DNA from: DASYPP01 sp036006525
GTDB taxonomy: Bacteria; Gemmatimonadota; Gemmatimonadetes; Gemmatimonadales; GWC2-71-9
Direction of reading: 5' to 3'
Length of the DNA: 64,000 nt
Assembly (NCBI GenBank): GCA_036006525.1
Contig: DASYPP010000062.1
Span: 1-64,000, forward strand
The notes below the pieces were generated by a model. It was not told the origin of the DNA. It was given only the letters and a program-made list of their open reading frames with translations, and ran no database searches. This document shows, piece after piece, positions 16,517 through 24,452 of this stretch. Each line of letters begins with the position of its first letter. Positions within the stretch are counted from its first letter, which is position 1. The position numbers were made by a program, and so were the translations under genes.

Positions 16517-16539
16517 TGGTAGAATGGGTCATCCCATTC
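16517..16539 (+). promoter_or_regulatory. Extended -10 promoter with overlapping inverted repeat
   Basis: TGGTAGAAT (16517-16525) fits an extended -10; the -35 is weak. GAATGGG-TCAT-CCCATTC (16522-16539) is a perfect 7-base inverted repeat overlapping the -10 and touching the AGGAG ribosome site at 16540, so it could act as an operator or occluding hairpin. Confidence 0.4.
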
Positions 16540-16550
16540 AGGAGTGAAGC

Positions 16551-17264
16551 ATGTCGAACCCGTTCTCGACGACCAACGCACCAGCTCTGGGCGCCGAGGC
16601 TGTGCAGGCAGAGCGGATTACCGCTTTTCTGCGCAAGGTATACGGCTGGATGTTTCTCGGATTGGCGTTCACGGCGGTCGTCGCGTTTGTGACGGCCAGC
16701 TCGCCCGCCATCCTCGAGGCCGTGGTGGGCAATCGCCTGGTGTTCTACGGGATCCTGATCGCCGAGCTGGGACTGGTCTGGTATCTCTCTGCGCGGGTCA
16801 GCCAGCTGGCTCCGACCACCGCCGGTGCGCTTTTCATGGTGTATTCCGGCCTGAACGGCTTGACCTTTTCGGTCATCCTGCTGGCCTACTCCGGCGCCTC
16901 GATCGCCAATGCCTTTCTGACCACCTCGGCCATGTTCGGGGCCCTCGCGGTCTACGGGACTGTCACCAAGCGGAGCCTCGCAGGAGTGGGCCAGTTTGCG
17001 TTCATGGGCCTTATCGGAGTCGTCATTGCCTCGATCGTCGGCTTGTTCTGGCAGAACGACATGCTCCAGTTCGTGATCTCCATCTGCGGCGTGGTGGTGT
17101 TCACCGGGCTCACGATGTGGGACGCCCAGCGGCTCAAGGCGATGGCGCTTCGGGCCGAGGGACCCAGCGTGAGTTCCTATGCCATCGTGGGGGCGTTGGC
17201 CCTGTACCTGGACTTCATCAATCTTTTCCTGATGATCCTTCGGCTATTCGGGCGCCGGCGGTAG
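16551..17264 (+). CDS. Bax inhibitor-1 / YccA family membrane protein
   Basis: A 237-aa integral membrane protein with seven predicted helices and the family C-terminal block VVVFTGLTMWDAQRLK, then SYAIVGALALYLDFINLFLM. These match bacterial BI-1 (TMBIM) proteins, which in Bacillus YetJ form a pH-sensitive calcium leak; E. coli YccA modulates FtsH. The ribosome site AGGAG lies 6 bases before the ATG. Its 3' end overlaps the convergent hydrolase gene by 21 bases. Confidence 0.92.
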   Translation: MSNPFSTTNAPALGAEAVQAERITAFLRKVYGWMFLGLAFTAVVAFVTASSPAILEAVVGNRLVFYGILIAELGLVWYLSARVSQLAPTTAGALFMVYSGLNGLTFSVILLAYSGASIANAFLTTSAMFGALAVYGTVTKRSLAGVGQFAFMGLIGVVIASIVGLFWQNDMLQFVISICGVVVFTGLTMWDAQRLKAMALRAEGPSVSSYAIVGALALYLDFINLFLMILRLFGRRR

Positions 17265-18074
17265 CGAAGTCTTCCCGGGGGACCGTCGGGCGATCCAGGT
17301 ATCCATGTCCCGCATCACATCGTCCTTCACGAGGTCGATGATGAGATTGTGAAGGGCGCCGGGATAGGTTTTGAGTGTCTTGTCGCTCGCTCCTATGTTC
17401 TCAAAAAACTCGCGGGTAGAATCGGGTGAGGTGACCTGGTCCGCCTCGCCTTGCAGCACCAGCACCGGAAGCGTGAGCTCCGGTGCTTGCTGTTTCACCC
17501 TGGCGATGGCATCCTGCATCTCACTGCCCAGCCGGGCGGTCCCCAGGCTGTGCACCAGGGGATCGGCGTCGAGCCGGGCGATCGCGGCGGGATCCCGGGT
17601 AAGCCGGGATCGCTCGATTCCGGATTTCATGGTGAACGTCGGCCAGATACTCGACAACAGCCGGCTCAGCCGGAGCAGGAATGCGGGGACACCGATCTCA
17701 CCCACCGCCGGTGCCAGGAGGATGAGGCCGGAGAGTTCGTCGGAGTGGTGGATGGCATAGTCGGCGGCGATGAGCCCGCCCATGCTGTTCCCCAGCAGGA
17801 AGACCGGAAGCTCCGGGGCGGCGCGCCGGAGCCTTCCGACCATGTCAGCGACATCTTCCCGGTAGTCCGACCAGCCTTGGATGTTACCTCGCCGCCCGGG
17901 AGAGAGGCCGTGGCCGCGCAAGTCACGGCAGACGACCGAGGAGCGGTGCGCAGCCAGGAATTCAGCGACTTCGGAATACAATCCGCCGTACTCGCCGAAA
18001 CCGTGAACGATCGCGACGCTCGCGCGCGCTTTTCCCGAACGGGGCAACCAGTTGCGGACGTTCGGCGGGTTCAC
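17244..18074 (-). CDS. Alpha/beta hydrolase, monoacylglycerol-lipase-like
   Basis: A 276-aa serine hydrolase read from the GTG at 18074, which overlaps the upstream stop in a GTGA. Motifs: VAIVHGFGEYGGLY (oxyanion loop), RDLRGHGLSPGRRG, nucleophile elbow LLGNSMGG, acid LQGEADQVTSP and histidine in PGALHNLI. This is the monoglyceride lipase/lysophospholipase (PldB-like) pattern. No signal peptide. It is the last of a five-gene minus-strand operon with a thioredoxin-reductase-like flavoprotein. A longer form starting at 18119 would sit inside the upstream gene. Confidence 0.87.
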   Translation of the reverse strand: MNPPNVRNWLPRSGKARASVAIVHGFGEYGGLYSEVAEFLAAHRSSVVCRDLRGHGLSPGRRGNIQGWSDYREDVADMVGRLRRAAPELPVFLLGNSMGGLIAADYAIHHSDELSGLILLAPAVGEIGVPAFLLRLSRLLSSIWPTFTMKSGIERSRLTRDPAAIARLDADPLVHSLGTARLGSEMQDAIARVKQQAPELTLPVLVLQGEADQVTSPDSTREFFENIGASDKTLKTYPGALHNLIIDLVKDDVMRDMDTWIARRSPGKTSLPPAPE

Positions 18075-18970
18075 TCGGTAATCCGGTCTTCCTCTTCCAG
18101 GGATCGATTGATCGCGCACGCCGCCTCGGCGCCTTCCGCAGCCGCGACGATCACGAATTGAGTGGCCTTGGAGGCGTCGCCGGCGACGAAGAGCCCTGGC
18201 ACGTCGGTGGTTTCGGCGGGCCCGGTGCGTACTACGCCCTTCTCATTGAATTGGCATCCCAGTGCGGCGGGTATGGAAGACCGTTGCCGCTGGCCGGTAC
18301 TGAAAAACAGGGCCCGGCACTCGAACGGCGTACCGCTGGCAAAGACGACCCGTTCGATCTGCTCACCGGTTCCCTCCAGCCGCAGGACCCGGTCCTCGCG
18401 AATCGGAAACCCGTGGCGCTCGAGCATGGCCCGATCCGCCGCCTCCAGCTCCGCGGGACCATCGGTGCATATCAGCAGGCGGGTGCTCCAGGTCCGGAGC
18501 GTCATGGCGAGCCCGCTCACCCGGGCACCGCGGCCATACACCGCGATCGGCTGATCGACGTACTGGTATGCATCGCAGTAGGGGCAGTGATGAACACTGC
18601 GGCCATACATCGCCCCGATTCCCTGCAGGTCTGGCACCTCGTCCACGACGCCGGTGGCCAGCAACAGGCGGCGGCACCGCTCGGTACCGTCGGAGAAGCT
18701 GACTTCGAAACCGCCTTCCACCTGCCGCGCCGAGGTGGCGGTTCTTTGCTGGATGGTTACGGTGGTATACGCGACAAGGTCAGCGCGGGCGAGCTGCAGA
18801 AACTCGGTCGGGGGCACGCCGTCACGGGTGAGATAGCAGTTCATCGAGGCAGACCGCGCATTCCTGGGCGCGCCTTCGTCGGCCACCAGGACTTTCCGGC
18901 GACAGCGGCCCAGCACCAGCGCGGCGCTCAATCCTGCGGGGCCGGCTCCAAGGACAATCGCGTCGTACAT
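18071..18970 (-). CDS. Thioredoxin-reductase-like FAD/NAD(P) oxidoreductase
   Basis: A 299-aa flavoprotein starting MYDAIVLGAGPAGLSAAL (FAD-binding GxGxxG). It has a redox CPYC in VHHCPYCDAY, a second nucleotide-binding segment AVYGRGARVSGLAM, and a C-terminal FAD motif GLFVAGDASKATQFVIVAAA. This is the TrxB/AhpF-like architecture, though FSTGQRQRS and the second binding site differ from classical TrxB, so the disulfide partner is uncertain. The ATG overlaps the preceding stop (TAATG). The longer in-frame extension to 19333 lies inside the upstream gene and is rejected. Confidence 0.87.
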   Translation of the reverse strand: MYDAIVLGAGPAGLSAALVLGRCRRKVLVADEGAPRNARSASMNCYLTRDGVPPTEFLQLARADLVAYTTVTIQQRTATSARQVEGGFEVSFSDGTERCRRLLLATGVVDEVPDLQGIGAMYGRSVHHCPYCDAYQYVDQPIAVYGRGARVSGLAMTLRTWSTRLLICTDGPAELEAADRAMLERHGFPIREDRVLRLEGTGEQIERVVFASGTPFECRALFFSTGQRQRSSIPAALGCQFNEKGVVRTGPAETTDVPGLFVAGDASKATQFVIVAAAEGAEAACAINRSLEEEDRITE

Positions 18971-19494
18971 TATCGCCCGCCCAGCATCGTCAGCCGATTC
19001 TCGATGAGCCAGCCGGCCGGCGAGCTGGTGACCAGGCTGGCCGGCTCGGCGATCACCCGCTCCCCCCGGGGTATCTCCAGGGCGCCACGATGGCTGAATC
19101 CCAGGAAGTAGAGCGATGGCCCCGCGTTCCGGGCATGCTCCAGGGCAAATCCATTGAGCGCATTGGGCCAGTACCGGTCGGGCCGCTGGCGTTGCTCCGC
19201 GGCGCGGCGATGATTCTCCAGCGCGACGATGACCTGGTCCCGGGGCAATCCCAGCTCGCGGTAGCGGCTTCGCAGGTGGGCTTCGTCTTCCCGGGTCACC
19301 GGCAGCCGGGCCCGCACCAGGTCGCAGGAACAAGCGCCGCGAACGATCTGCACCACGGTCTGGGCGTCGGGATGGTGCTGCAGCAGCATGCCCTGCTCGA
19401 CCTTGGAGAGGGGATCAGCCCGGAGGCCGGCCGGCAGCATGGAACGCACTTCGCTCAGGGTGAGCGGCGTGGCGAGATAGAGGAAGTAGCACAT
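18970..19494 (-). CDS. Conserved protein of unknown function
   Basis: A 174-aa soluble protein beginning MCYFLYLATPLTLSEVRSML. It has a cysteine-rich VRGACSCDLVRARL near 52-65 and an Arg-rich helical middle. I do not recognise a characterised family. The start follows the upstream stop directly (TAGATG) and its stop overlaps the thioredoxin-reductase-like gene (TAATG), so its product is likely needed with that flavoprotein. The two near-adjacent cysteines could be a substrate of the reductase; that is inference only. Confidence 0.7.
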   Translation of the reverse strand: MCYFLYLATPLTLSEVRSMLPAGLRADPLSKVEQGMLLQHHPDAQTVVQIVRGACSCDLVRARLPVTREDEAHLRSRYRELGLPRDQVIVALENHRRAAEQRQRPDRYWPNALNGFALEHARNAGPSLYFLGFSHRGALEIPRGERVIAEPASLVTSSPAGWLIENRLTMLGGR

Positions 19495-19854
19495 CTACCG
19501 CAGCTCCCTCCGCCTCTGGAGCAGCAGCGCCGCGGCATCGCCCGCGGGACCTCCCTTCGTCGCGATGCTTTCCAGGGTCGCGTCGTCCTGGTGCTTCAGC
19601 ATGCCCGCCATCATGACCAGCAATCCACTCGCGGCCGTCCGCTCCCGGTCCTCCAGGGCGGCCCGGCGGGCCCGAAGCCCGAACAGGAGCGCCACGAAGA
19701 TACAGGCGAAGAAACCGGTGATGCCGAGCGCCCCTACCGCCGGGGGCACCAGGCGCTTGAGCCCCGCCAGGGCCAACGCGATGAGCGGCAGGCCCAGGAC
19801 CAGGAATACCCACATTCCGATCCGGTAGGGGCGGGCTGAATCGGGAAGCGGCAT
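19495..19854 (-). CDS. Small two-helix membrane protein
   Basis: A 119-aa protein from the ATG at 19854. It has two hydrophobic helices (MWVFLVLGLPLIALALAGL and ALGITGFFACIFVALLFGL) and a charged cytoplasmic tail (RARRAALEDRER, ending LLLQRRRELR). No family recognised. It lies 23 bases downstream of the GroES-like gene and directly abuts the next gene. Confidence 0.7.
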   Translation of the reverse strand: MPLPDSARPYRIGMWVFLVLGLPLIALALAGLKRLVPPAVGALGITGFFACIFVALLFGLRARRAALEDRERTAASGLLVMMAGMLKHQDDATLESIATKGGPAGDAAALLLQRRRELR

Positions 19855-19877
19855 ATGAGGATCCGGCGAGTTTGGAC

Positions 19878-20240
19878 TTAAGCGCCGGGTCGGATCAGGA
19901 CCAGGATGGCCGCTTGGGGAACCACGAGGTACTTCTGGCCTTCGAAGGTGATCTCGACGGCCGCCTTGCGGAAAAAGATCGCGTGATCGCCGACCCGGGC
20001 CTGCATGGGACGGTACCGGGTCTCCCGCTCCGCGACCCGCCACGGCTCCTCGTCAAGACTGGCCAGGTCGGGGACCGGGTCGCCCGGCCCCGTTGCGACG
20101 ATCACCCCGCTCTGGACCTGCTGTGATTCCAGCGCGGTGGGCGGAAGGTACAGCCCGACCCGGGTCCGCTCTTCCCCTTCCTCGGGAGTGATCAGGACCC
20201 GGTCTCCAACAACGGTCAACTGCTTCGCTGGATCATCCAT
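19878..20240 (-). CDS. groES: GroES-family co-chaperonin (divergent)
   Basis: A 120-aa Cpn10-fold protein: LTVVGDRVLITPEEGEERT, GLYLPPTA, GVIVATGPG, and a C-terminal ARVGDHAIFFRKAAVEITFEGQKYLVV. The usual GroES is about 95 aa; the extra length is an insert around residues 55-75 (VPDLASLDEEPWRVAERETR). No groEL is next to it, so it may be a second, specialised copy. It heads the five-gene operon with redox and lipase genes. Element G separates it from greA upstream. Confidence 0.82.
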   Translation of the reverse strand: MDDPAKQLTVVGDRVLITPEEGEERTRVGLYLPPTALESQQVQSGVIVATGPGDPVPDLASLDEEPWRVAERETRYRPMQARVGDHAIFFRKAAVEITFEGQKYLVVPQAAILVLIRPGA

Positions 20241-20243
20241 AGA

Positions 20244-20352
20244 GTGACAAGTAACAAGTGACAGGTGACAAGGGCGCGGTGTTGTTGAGTGACGTGCCGA
20301 GCTGAGGGACCATACAGCGATTACTTGTCACTTGTCACCTGTCACTTGTCAC
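20244..20352. repeat. Fold-back element G (heptamer arms)
   Basis: The left arm 20244-20272 is GTGACAA-GTAACAA-GTGACAG-GTGACAA. The right arm 20321-20352 is the complementary heptamer array (TTGTCAC units). The loop is 48 bases. The right arm ends in the greA stop codon region and the left arm starts 3 bases before the GroES-like start. Confidence 0.9.
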
Positions 20353-20825
20353 TAAACTTTGGTCTGGTCGTGTACAGTCTGCAGTTCAACGATGCGGAGC
20401 CGGCGGGCCCCATTGGGCAGCCGGAGATCCACTTCGTCGCCCATCTTTCCGTCCTTGAGCGCCCGGCCCAGGGGAGAACCCACCGAAATGTGGCCCAGCT
20501 CGAAGTCCGCCATCTCGCCCAGTACCAGCACGTAGGTCTCGGTTTCGTCGGTCACCAGGTCAATCACCGTGACCTTGGAGCCCAGCCCGACCCGGTCGGT
20601 CGGGGAATGGCTGGACATTTCGCCCAGCTGGCTCAGGCGCTGATGCAACTGGCCGAGCCGCGCCTGGACAAACTGCTGCCGCTCCAGCGCCGCCTTATAT
20701 TCGGAATTCTCCCGGAGATCGCCCAGCTCGACTGCCGTGGCGATGGCCTGGGGAAGAGTCACGTTGAGTTCATGGCTGAGCTGTTCTACTTCCCGGCTCA
20801 GCTTTTCACGCATTTCCTGAATCAT
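20352..20825 (-). CDS. greA: Transcription elongation factor GreA
   Basis: A 157-aa GreA/GreB-family factor. The N-terminal coiled coil carries the acidic tip motif GDLRENSEYKAALERQQF, which rescues backtracked RNA polymerase by stimulating transcript cleavage in the secondary channel. The C-terminal FKBP-like domain includes SPLGRALKDGKMGDEVDL. Length and motifs fit GreA. The stop lies in element G. A terminator-like hairpin lies directly upstream of the start, and no strong ribosome site is seen. Confidence 0.93.
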   Translation of the reverse strand: MIQEMREKLSREVEQLSHELNVTLPQAIATAVELGDLRENSEYKAALERQQFVQARLGQLHQRLSQLGEMSSHSPTDRVGLGSKVTVIDLVTDETETYVLVLGEMADFELGHISVGSPLGRALKDGKMGDEVDLRLPNGARRLRIVELQTVHDQTKV

Positions 20826-20836
20826 GTTTCGAGTAA

Positions 20837-20874
20837 CGAAAAAGGTTGACCCGGACGGGTAATTCCGCCCGGGT
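20837..20874 (-). terminator. Terminator-like hairpin in the greA leader (possible attenuator)
   Basis: On the minus strand ACCCGGGCGG-AATTAC-CCGTCCGGGT (20874-20849) is followed by CAACC and five T (20843-20839), ending 14 bases before the greA start codon. Its position matches the idea of greA leader attenuation described in E. coli. Confidence 0.55.
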
Positions 20875-21024
20875 TCGAAGGGGTGTCACGAAACCTAAAA
20901 TAGCACTAAACTTGAGAACGGGTGAGTGGCAGCCGAATACCCGATCCCTTGCTGGTTGCAGTGGTTGAGGATCCCGCAGTAACTGCCCAGATAGTCTACA
21001 CTAATTCTGCCGCAGCCAAGATCT

Positions 21025-21054
21025 TTGTAATCAATTGTGAATAAACGATATACA
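21025..21054 (+). promoter_or_regulatory. Candidate promoter for the M23 peptidase gene
   Basis: TTGTAA (21025-21030) and TATACA (21049-21054) are separated by 18 bases in an AT-rich patch of the 300-base spacer between greA and the peptidase gene. Each box matches consensus at 4 of 6 positions. The rest of the spacer holds nothing else I can name. Confidence 0.35.
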
Positions 21055-21173
21055 TACGTAGTCCAGTCTGCTTGAAACTGAGCAAGTATTGTACAGTGGC
21101 CCCCTGGCCACTGGCACGTGACCTGCCCTTCTGGGACCTGGCTGGTTTTCGGTCCCTTGATCTGAGCGACACC

Positions 21174-22154
21174 ATGACGGTTTCCCGATTCCACGCGCTG
21201 TTCGCCTTTGCCGGCCTGATGGGGGCTGTTGTGCCCCGGGGCGGCGAAGTTGGCCGTCCGGTGGTGAAGCCCTCGGTGGTGATCCTGGGGTCCCGGTCGA
21301 GCGTCGGGTATTGGTCGCCCCAGATTCTTCGGGCAGAAGGGGACTTGAACGGTTCCCTGTACCGCTCCTTCGCGCTGGTCATTCCCGATTCCCTGCTGAA
21401 CGCCCGGGAACGCCGGTACATGGCGTGGGAGATCGCCGACATTTTCCGCTGGCAGGCTGACTTCAGCCGGGAAATCCGTCCCGGGGATCATTTCCGGCTC
21501 ATCTTCGAACGACTGATCTCGCGGGACGGGGAAGTCCGTTACGGCCGGCTGCTTGCCGCCGAAATCGTGCTTCGGGGCCAGCCGATCATGGCCTACGAAT
21601 TCGACGATGCCCAGGGCCGGACCGCTTTCTACGACAGTGAAGGCCATTCGCTGCATCGCGACTTCCTCCGGGTTCCGGTGGAGTTCAAGCGGATCTCCTC
21701 TGAGTTCGGCTCCCGGTTTCATCCCATCCTTCAGCGCTGGCGCAATCACGAAGGCATCGACTACGCGGCCAGCGCCGGCAGTCCCGTCATGTCGGTCGGC
21801 GATGGCGAAGTGATACGCGCCGGCAGCGCGGGCGGTTACGGTAACCTGGTGGAGATCGCTCACGGAAACGGCCTGGTCACCCGGTACGCGCACCTGCGCG
21901 GGTTCGCCCGCGGTATCCGGCGCGGTGCGCGGGTAACCCAGGGGCAGGTGGTAGGCTTCGTCGGCAAGACCGGCCTCGCCACGGGTCCCCACCTGCACTT
22001 CGAGTTCCGGGTCCGCGGCATCGCGCGGGACCCCAACGAGATCACCACCGGGGCAGGCGCCTCGGTGGCTTCACCCCAGTTGTCGTCGTTCCTCGGCACG
22101 GTGGCCGAGTACGGTCGGCTGCTCCAGATGGAGCCCTCGCTCGCCAGCCGCTAA
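21174..22154 (+). CDS. Exported M23-family peptidoglycan endopeptidase
   Basis: A 326-aa protein with a signal peptide (MTVSRFHALFAFAGLMGAVV), an intermediate domain, and a complete M23 (LytM) domain. Zinc ligands are H192 and D196 in RWRNHEGIDYA, and the catalytic pair is in GPHLHFEFR (H273, H275). An NGLVTRYAHL segment lies between. The catalytic residues suggest an active endopeptidase cleaving cross-links in the periplasm. The ATG at 21174 gives a normal signal peptide; an in-frame ATG at 21072 would add about 34 residues with no signal character. Confidence 0.9.
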   Translation: MTVSRFHALFAFAGLMGAVVPRGGEVGRPVVKPSVVILGSRSSVGYWSPQILRAEGDLNGSLYRSFALVIPDSLLNARERRYMAWEIADIFRWQADFSREIRPGDHFRLIFERLISRDGEVRYGRLLAAEIVLRGQPIMAYEFDDAQGRTAFYDSEGHSLHRDFLRVPVEFKRISSEFGSRFHPILQRWRNHEGIDYAASAGSPVMSVGDGEVIRAGSAGGYGNLVEIAHGNGLVTRYAHLRGFARGIRRGARVTQGQVVGFVGKTGLATGPHLHFEFRVRGIARDPNEITTGAGASVASPQLSSFLGTVAEYGRLLQMEPSLASR

Positions 22155-22310
22155 AACCATCAGCGAATAGCGAAACACGTCCTGTTCGAATCTTTTTCAT
22201 CAACCCAACGGTATGATGACGCGTACAATCATCAGTTTGGCGCCCCCCGTCGTGCGGCCGTTCCTTCGCGCGACTCGCTACGCGCTGCTGGCTACTTCCC
22301 TGGAGTGTTC

Positions 22311-23627
22311 ATGCTTTCTCGCGCAGGATTTGCCTGCCTGGTGCTGCCGCTTGTGGTCGCTCCGCTCGCGGCGCAGGCAGGTTCACCCGCAGGTCCTGTC
22401 CCGGTAAGCCGGCTCGAGGCTCGCCGCGCCGCATTGCTCGACCGAATCGGGACCGGCGTGGCGATCGTTCGCTCGGCCGACGAGAAGGACATCGAAAGTG
22501 ACTATCCCCAGGACAGCGACTTCCGCCAGGACAACGACTTTTTCTACCTGACGGGACTGGAAACGGCCGGCTCCTGGCTGGTGCTGGTCGCCCATGACAG
22601 CCTGCCCGACCAGGTCATCCTCTATATCCCCGCGCGCGACAGTCTCCAGGAGGCGTGGACTGGTCCCACGCTGGGGCCCGGGCCCGACGCCACCAGCCTG
22701 ACCGGCATCGCGGACACCAGGCCCAGTCGCTCGGCGAAGAAGGAGATTCGTGACCTGTTGAGCACACCGGGGACGATCTTCTACTATCCCCGCTACGGCG
22801 GCCAGAAGGACTCGACCTTACTCCGCGAGCTGGGCGTCAACGATTCGCTGGGCCGGGCCATCCAGAAGCGCAACCTGCGGGCGCTGACCGGGAATCTCCG
22901 GCTCATCAAGGACGACGACGAGATCGCCCGGATGCGCCGCGCCATCGATATCACGGCAGAAGCCGAGCGGGAGGCGATGAAGTCGGCGCGGCCTGGCATG
23001 TGGGAGTATGAGCTGGAAGCGCTGATCGAGTACACCTTCCGCCGCCATGGCGCCGAGCGGGTCGGCTTCCCCACCATCGTGGGTACCGGGATCAACTCCA
23101 CCACGCTGCACTACGACAAGGGCCGCCGGCAGAGCCAGGCGGGCGACCTGGTGGTAATGGATATCGGGGCGGAATACGGCTACTACACGGCGGATGTCAC
23201 ACGCACCATTCCCATCTCGGGGCACTTCACCCCGCGGCAGCGGGCGCTGTACGACCTGGTGCTCGGCACCCAGCAGGCCGCCATCGACTCGGTGCGTCCC
23301 GGCATCACCATCGGCCAGCTCAACGGGATCGCACGGAACTACATGAAGCAGCACTCCGGCGACCTCTGCGGCGGCGAATCGTGCGACCGGTATTTCATCC
23401 ACGGGCTTTCGCACTGGCTGGGAATGGACGTGCACGACGTGGGGGACTACTCCAAGAAGCTGGCGCCCGGGATGGTCCTGACGGTGGAGCCGGGGATTTA
23501 CATCCCGGCCGAGAAAACCGGCATCCGGATCGAGGATGACGTGCTGGTTACCGGCACGGGGTACGACCTATTGTCGAAGGGGGCTCCCCGCACCGCATTG
23601 GAAATTGAAGCTCTGATGAGACAATAG
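22311..23627 (+). CDS. Exported Xaa-Pro aminopeptidase-like M24 metallopeptidase
   Basis: A 438-aa protein with a cleavable signal (MLSRAGFACLVLPLVVAPLA) followed by the AMP_N domain (DNDFFYLTGLE) and the pita-bread M24 domain. Five metal ligands can be seen: D in VVMDIGAEYGYYTAD and its second Asp, H in FIHGLSHWLGMDVHD, E in LTVEPGIYIP, and E in GIRIEDDVLVTG. This is PepP-type chemistry, removing an N-terminal residue before proline, but located outside the cytoplasm. GGAG precedes the ATG at 22311. Element H follows the stop. Confidence 0.92.
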   Translation: MLSRAGFACLVLPLVVAPLAAQAGSPAGPVPVSRLEARRAALLDRIGTGVAIVRSADEKDIESDYPQDSDFRQDNDFFYLTGLETAGSWLVLVAHDSLPDQVILYIPARDSLQEAWTGPTLGPGPDATSLTGIADTRPSRSAKKEIRDLLSTPGTIFYYPRYGGQKDSTLLRELGVNDSLGRAIQKRNLRALTGNLRLIKDDDEIARMRRAIDITAEAEREAMKSARPGMWEYELEALIEYTFRRHGAERVGFPTIVGTGINSTTLHYDKGRRQSQAGDLVVMDIGAEYGYYTADVTRTIPISGHFTPRQRALYDLVLGTQQAAIDSVRPGITIGQLNGIARNYMKQHSGDLCGGESCDRYFIHGLSHWLGMDVHDVGDYSKKLAPGMVLTVEPGIYIPAEKTGIRIEDDVLVTGTGYDLLSKGAPRTALEIEALMRQ

Positions 23628-23628
23628 G

Positions 23629-23709
23629 GACGAGCGGTGAAGGCGGACGAGGCGGTCACAATCAGAGAAGCCCGACCGCCCCGACCGCCTTGTCCGCCCC
23701 GACCGCCTT
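23629..23709. repeat. Fold-back element H
   Basis: The left arm 23629-23657 (GGCGGACG, AGGCGGTC units) pairs with the right arm 23672-23709 (GACCGCC, TTGTCCGCC units). The loop is 14 bases. It fills the convergent space between the M24 peptidase stop and the DinB stop, and could terminate both. Confidence 0.85.
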
Positions 23710-24190
23710 AGCGCCGAGCGCCTTTCCAGGCTTCTATGTTGCGCTCGATCTGCCGGCAGTGCACATCCAGGTGGCTGGCGTAGGTCTCCAGCCACTTCTC
23801 CATTCCATAGGTCGGGTGTTCCGAGTGGTGGCCGGTCCGCCGCCACGCCGCTTCAGAAAGGCCCTGGAGCAGGGGCACGGTATTGGCCCGGACCGCGTCG
23901 ATGGTAGCCAGGGCCGGTTCCAGCGGCAGCTCGTGATAGTTCAGGGTCCTGGCCCATTCGTCCTGGTCATAGCCCATGATCTGCGGATCCTTCTCGGCCA
24001 GGAGGTAGCGAACCCGCATGTGGGCATTGGCCTCGCTGTCCGCGCAGTGGACGATGATCTCGTGGACCGACCATTTGCCCGGCGCGGGGCGCCATTTCAT
24101 GGCTTCCGGCGGAACTTTGGCGAGGGCCTGGCGCAGTTTGGCCGGGCCTTCGGCGTATTGACGGACCTGGGCTTCGCGGGAGGCTGGCAT
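23708..24190 (-). CDS. DinB-fold (YfiT-like) protein
   Basis: A 160-aa four-helix DinB-like protein. Metal-ligand histidines can be seen in KWSVHEIIVHCADSE and in the C-terminal YASHLDVHCRQIERN, matching the three-histidine site of the DinB/YfiT superfamily, whose members include bacillithiol transferases. PAPGKWSVHEI is characteristic. The substrate is unknown. A second, more distant DinB-fold gene is at 53110-53604. Its stop lies in element H. Confidence 0.87.
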   Translation of the reverse strand: MPASREAQVRQYAEGPAKLRQALAKVPPEAMKWRPAPGKWSVHEIIVHCADSEANAHMRVRYLLAEKDPQIMGYDQDEWARTLNYHELPLEPALATIDAVRANTVPLLQGLSEAAWRRTGHHSEHPTYGMEKWLETYASHLDVHCRQIERNIEAWKGARR

Positions 24191-24235
24191 GGGTCACCCC
24201 AGAAGAATCAGTCGAACTGCGGATGTAGAATGAAA

Positions 24236-24371
24236 AGAAGGTGGGGCAGGATGAGGCAAGGTGGGGGAAGGAGAGCCAAAGGGAGCGGGGGTACGCCCGG
24301 GACCCTCTAAAACGCCTAAGGCAAGTCCTTGCCTCACCTTGACCCACTCTGCCTCGCTCTATCACCTTCTT
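24236..24371. repeat. Fold-back element I
   Basis: The left arm 24236-24267 (AGAAGGTGGGGCAGG, ATGAGGCAAGGTGGGG) pairs imperfectly with the right arm 24329-24371 (TTGCCTCACCTTGACCCAC, ending TCACCTTCT). It lies between the DinB start and the cytochrome oxidase cluster, and has a 60-base loop. Confidence 0.75.
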
Positions 24372-24452
24372 GACTCGGGGCCTTCCACAGGCTATCCTGC
24401 CCTCGCTTTTTCTAGCGTCTTACCTCGCTCTCTCTCGTCCGGGAAATTCCTA

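Noticed and set aside
18971..19333. N-terminal extension of the thioredoxin-reductase-like protein.
   Set aside because: It overlaps the unknown 174-aa gene in another frame, and the FAD-binding motif starts at 18970 as usual.
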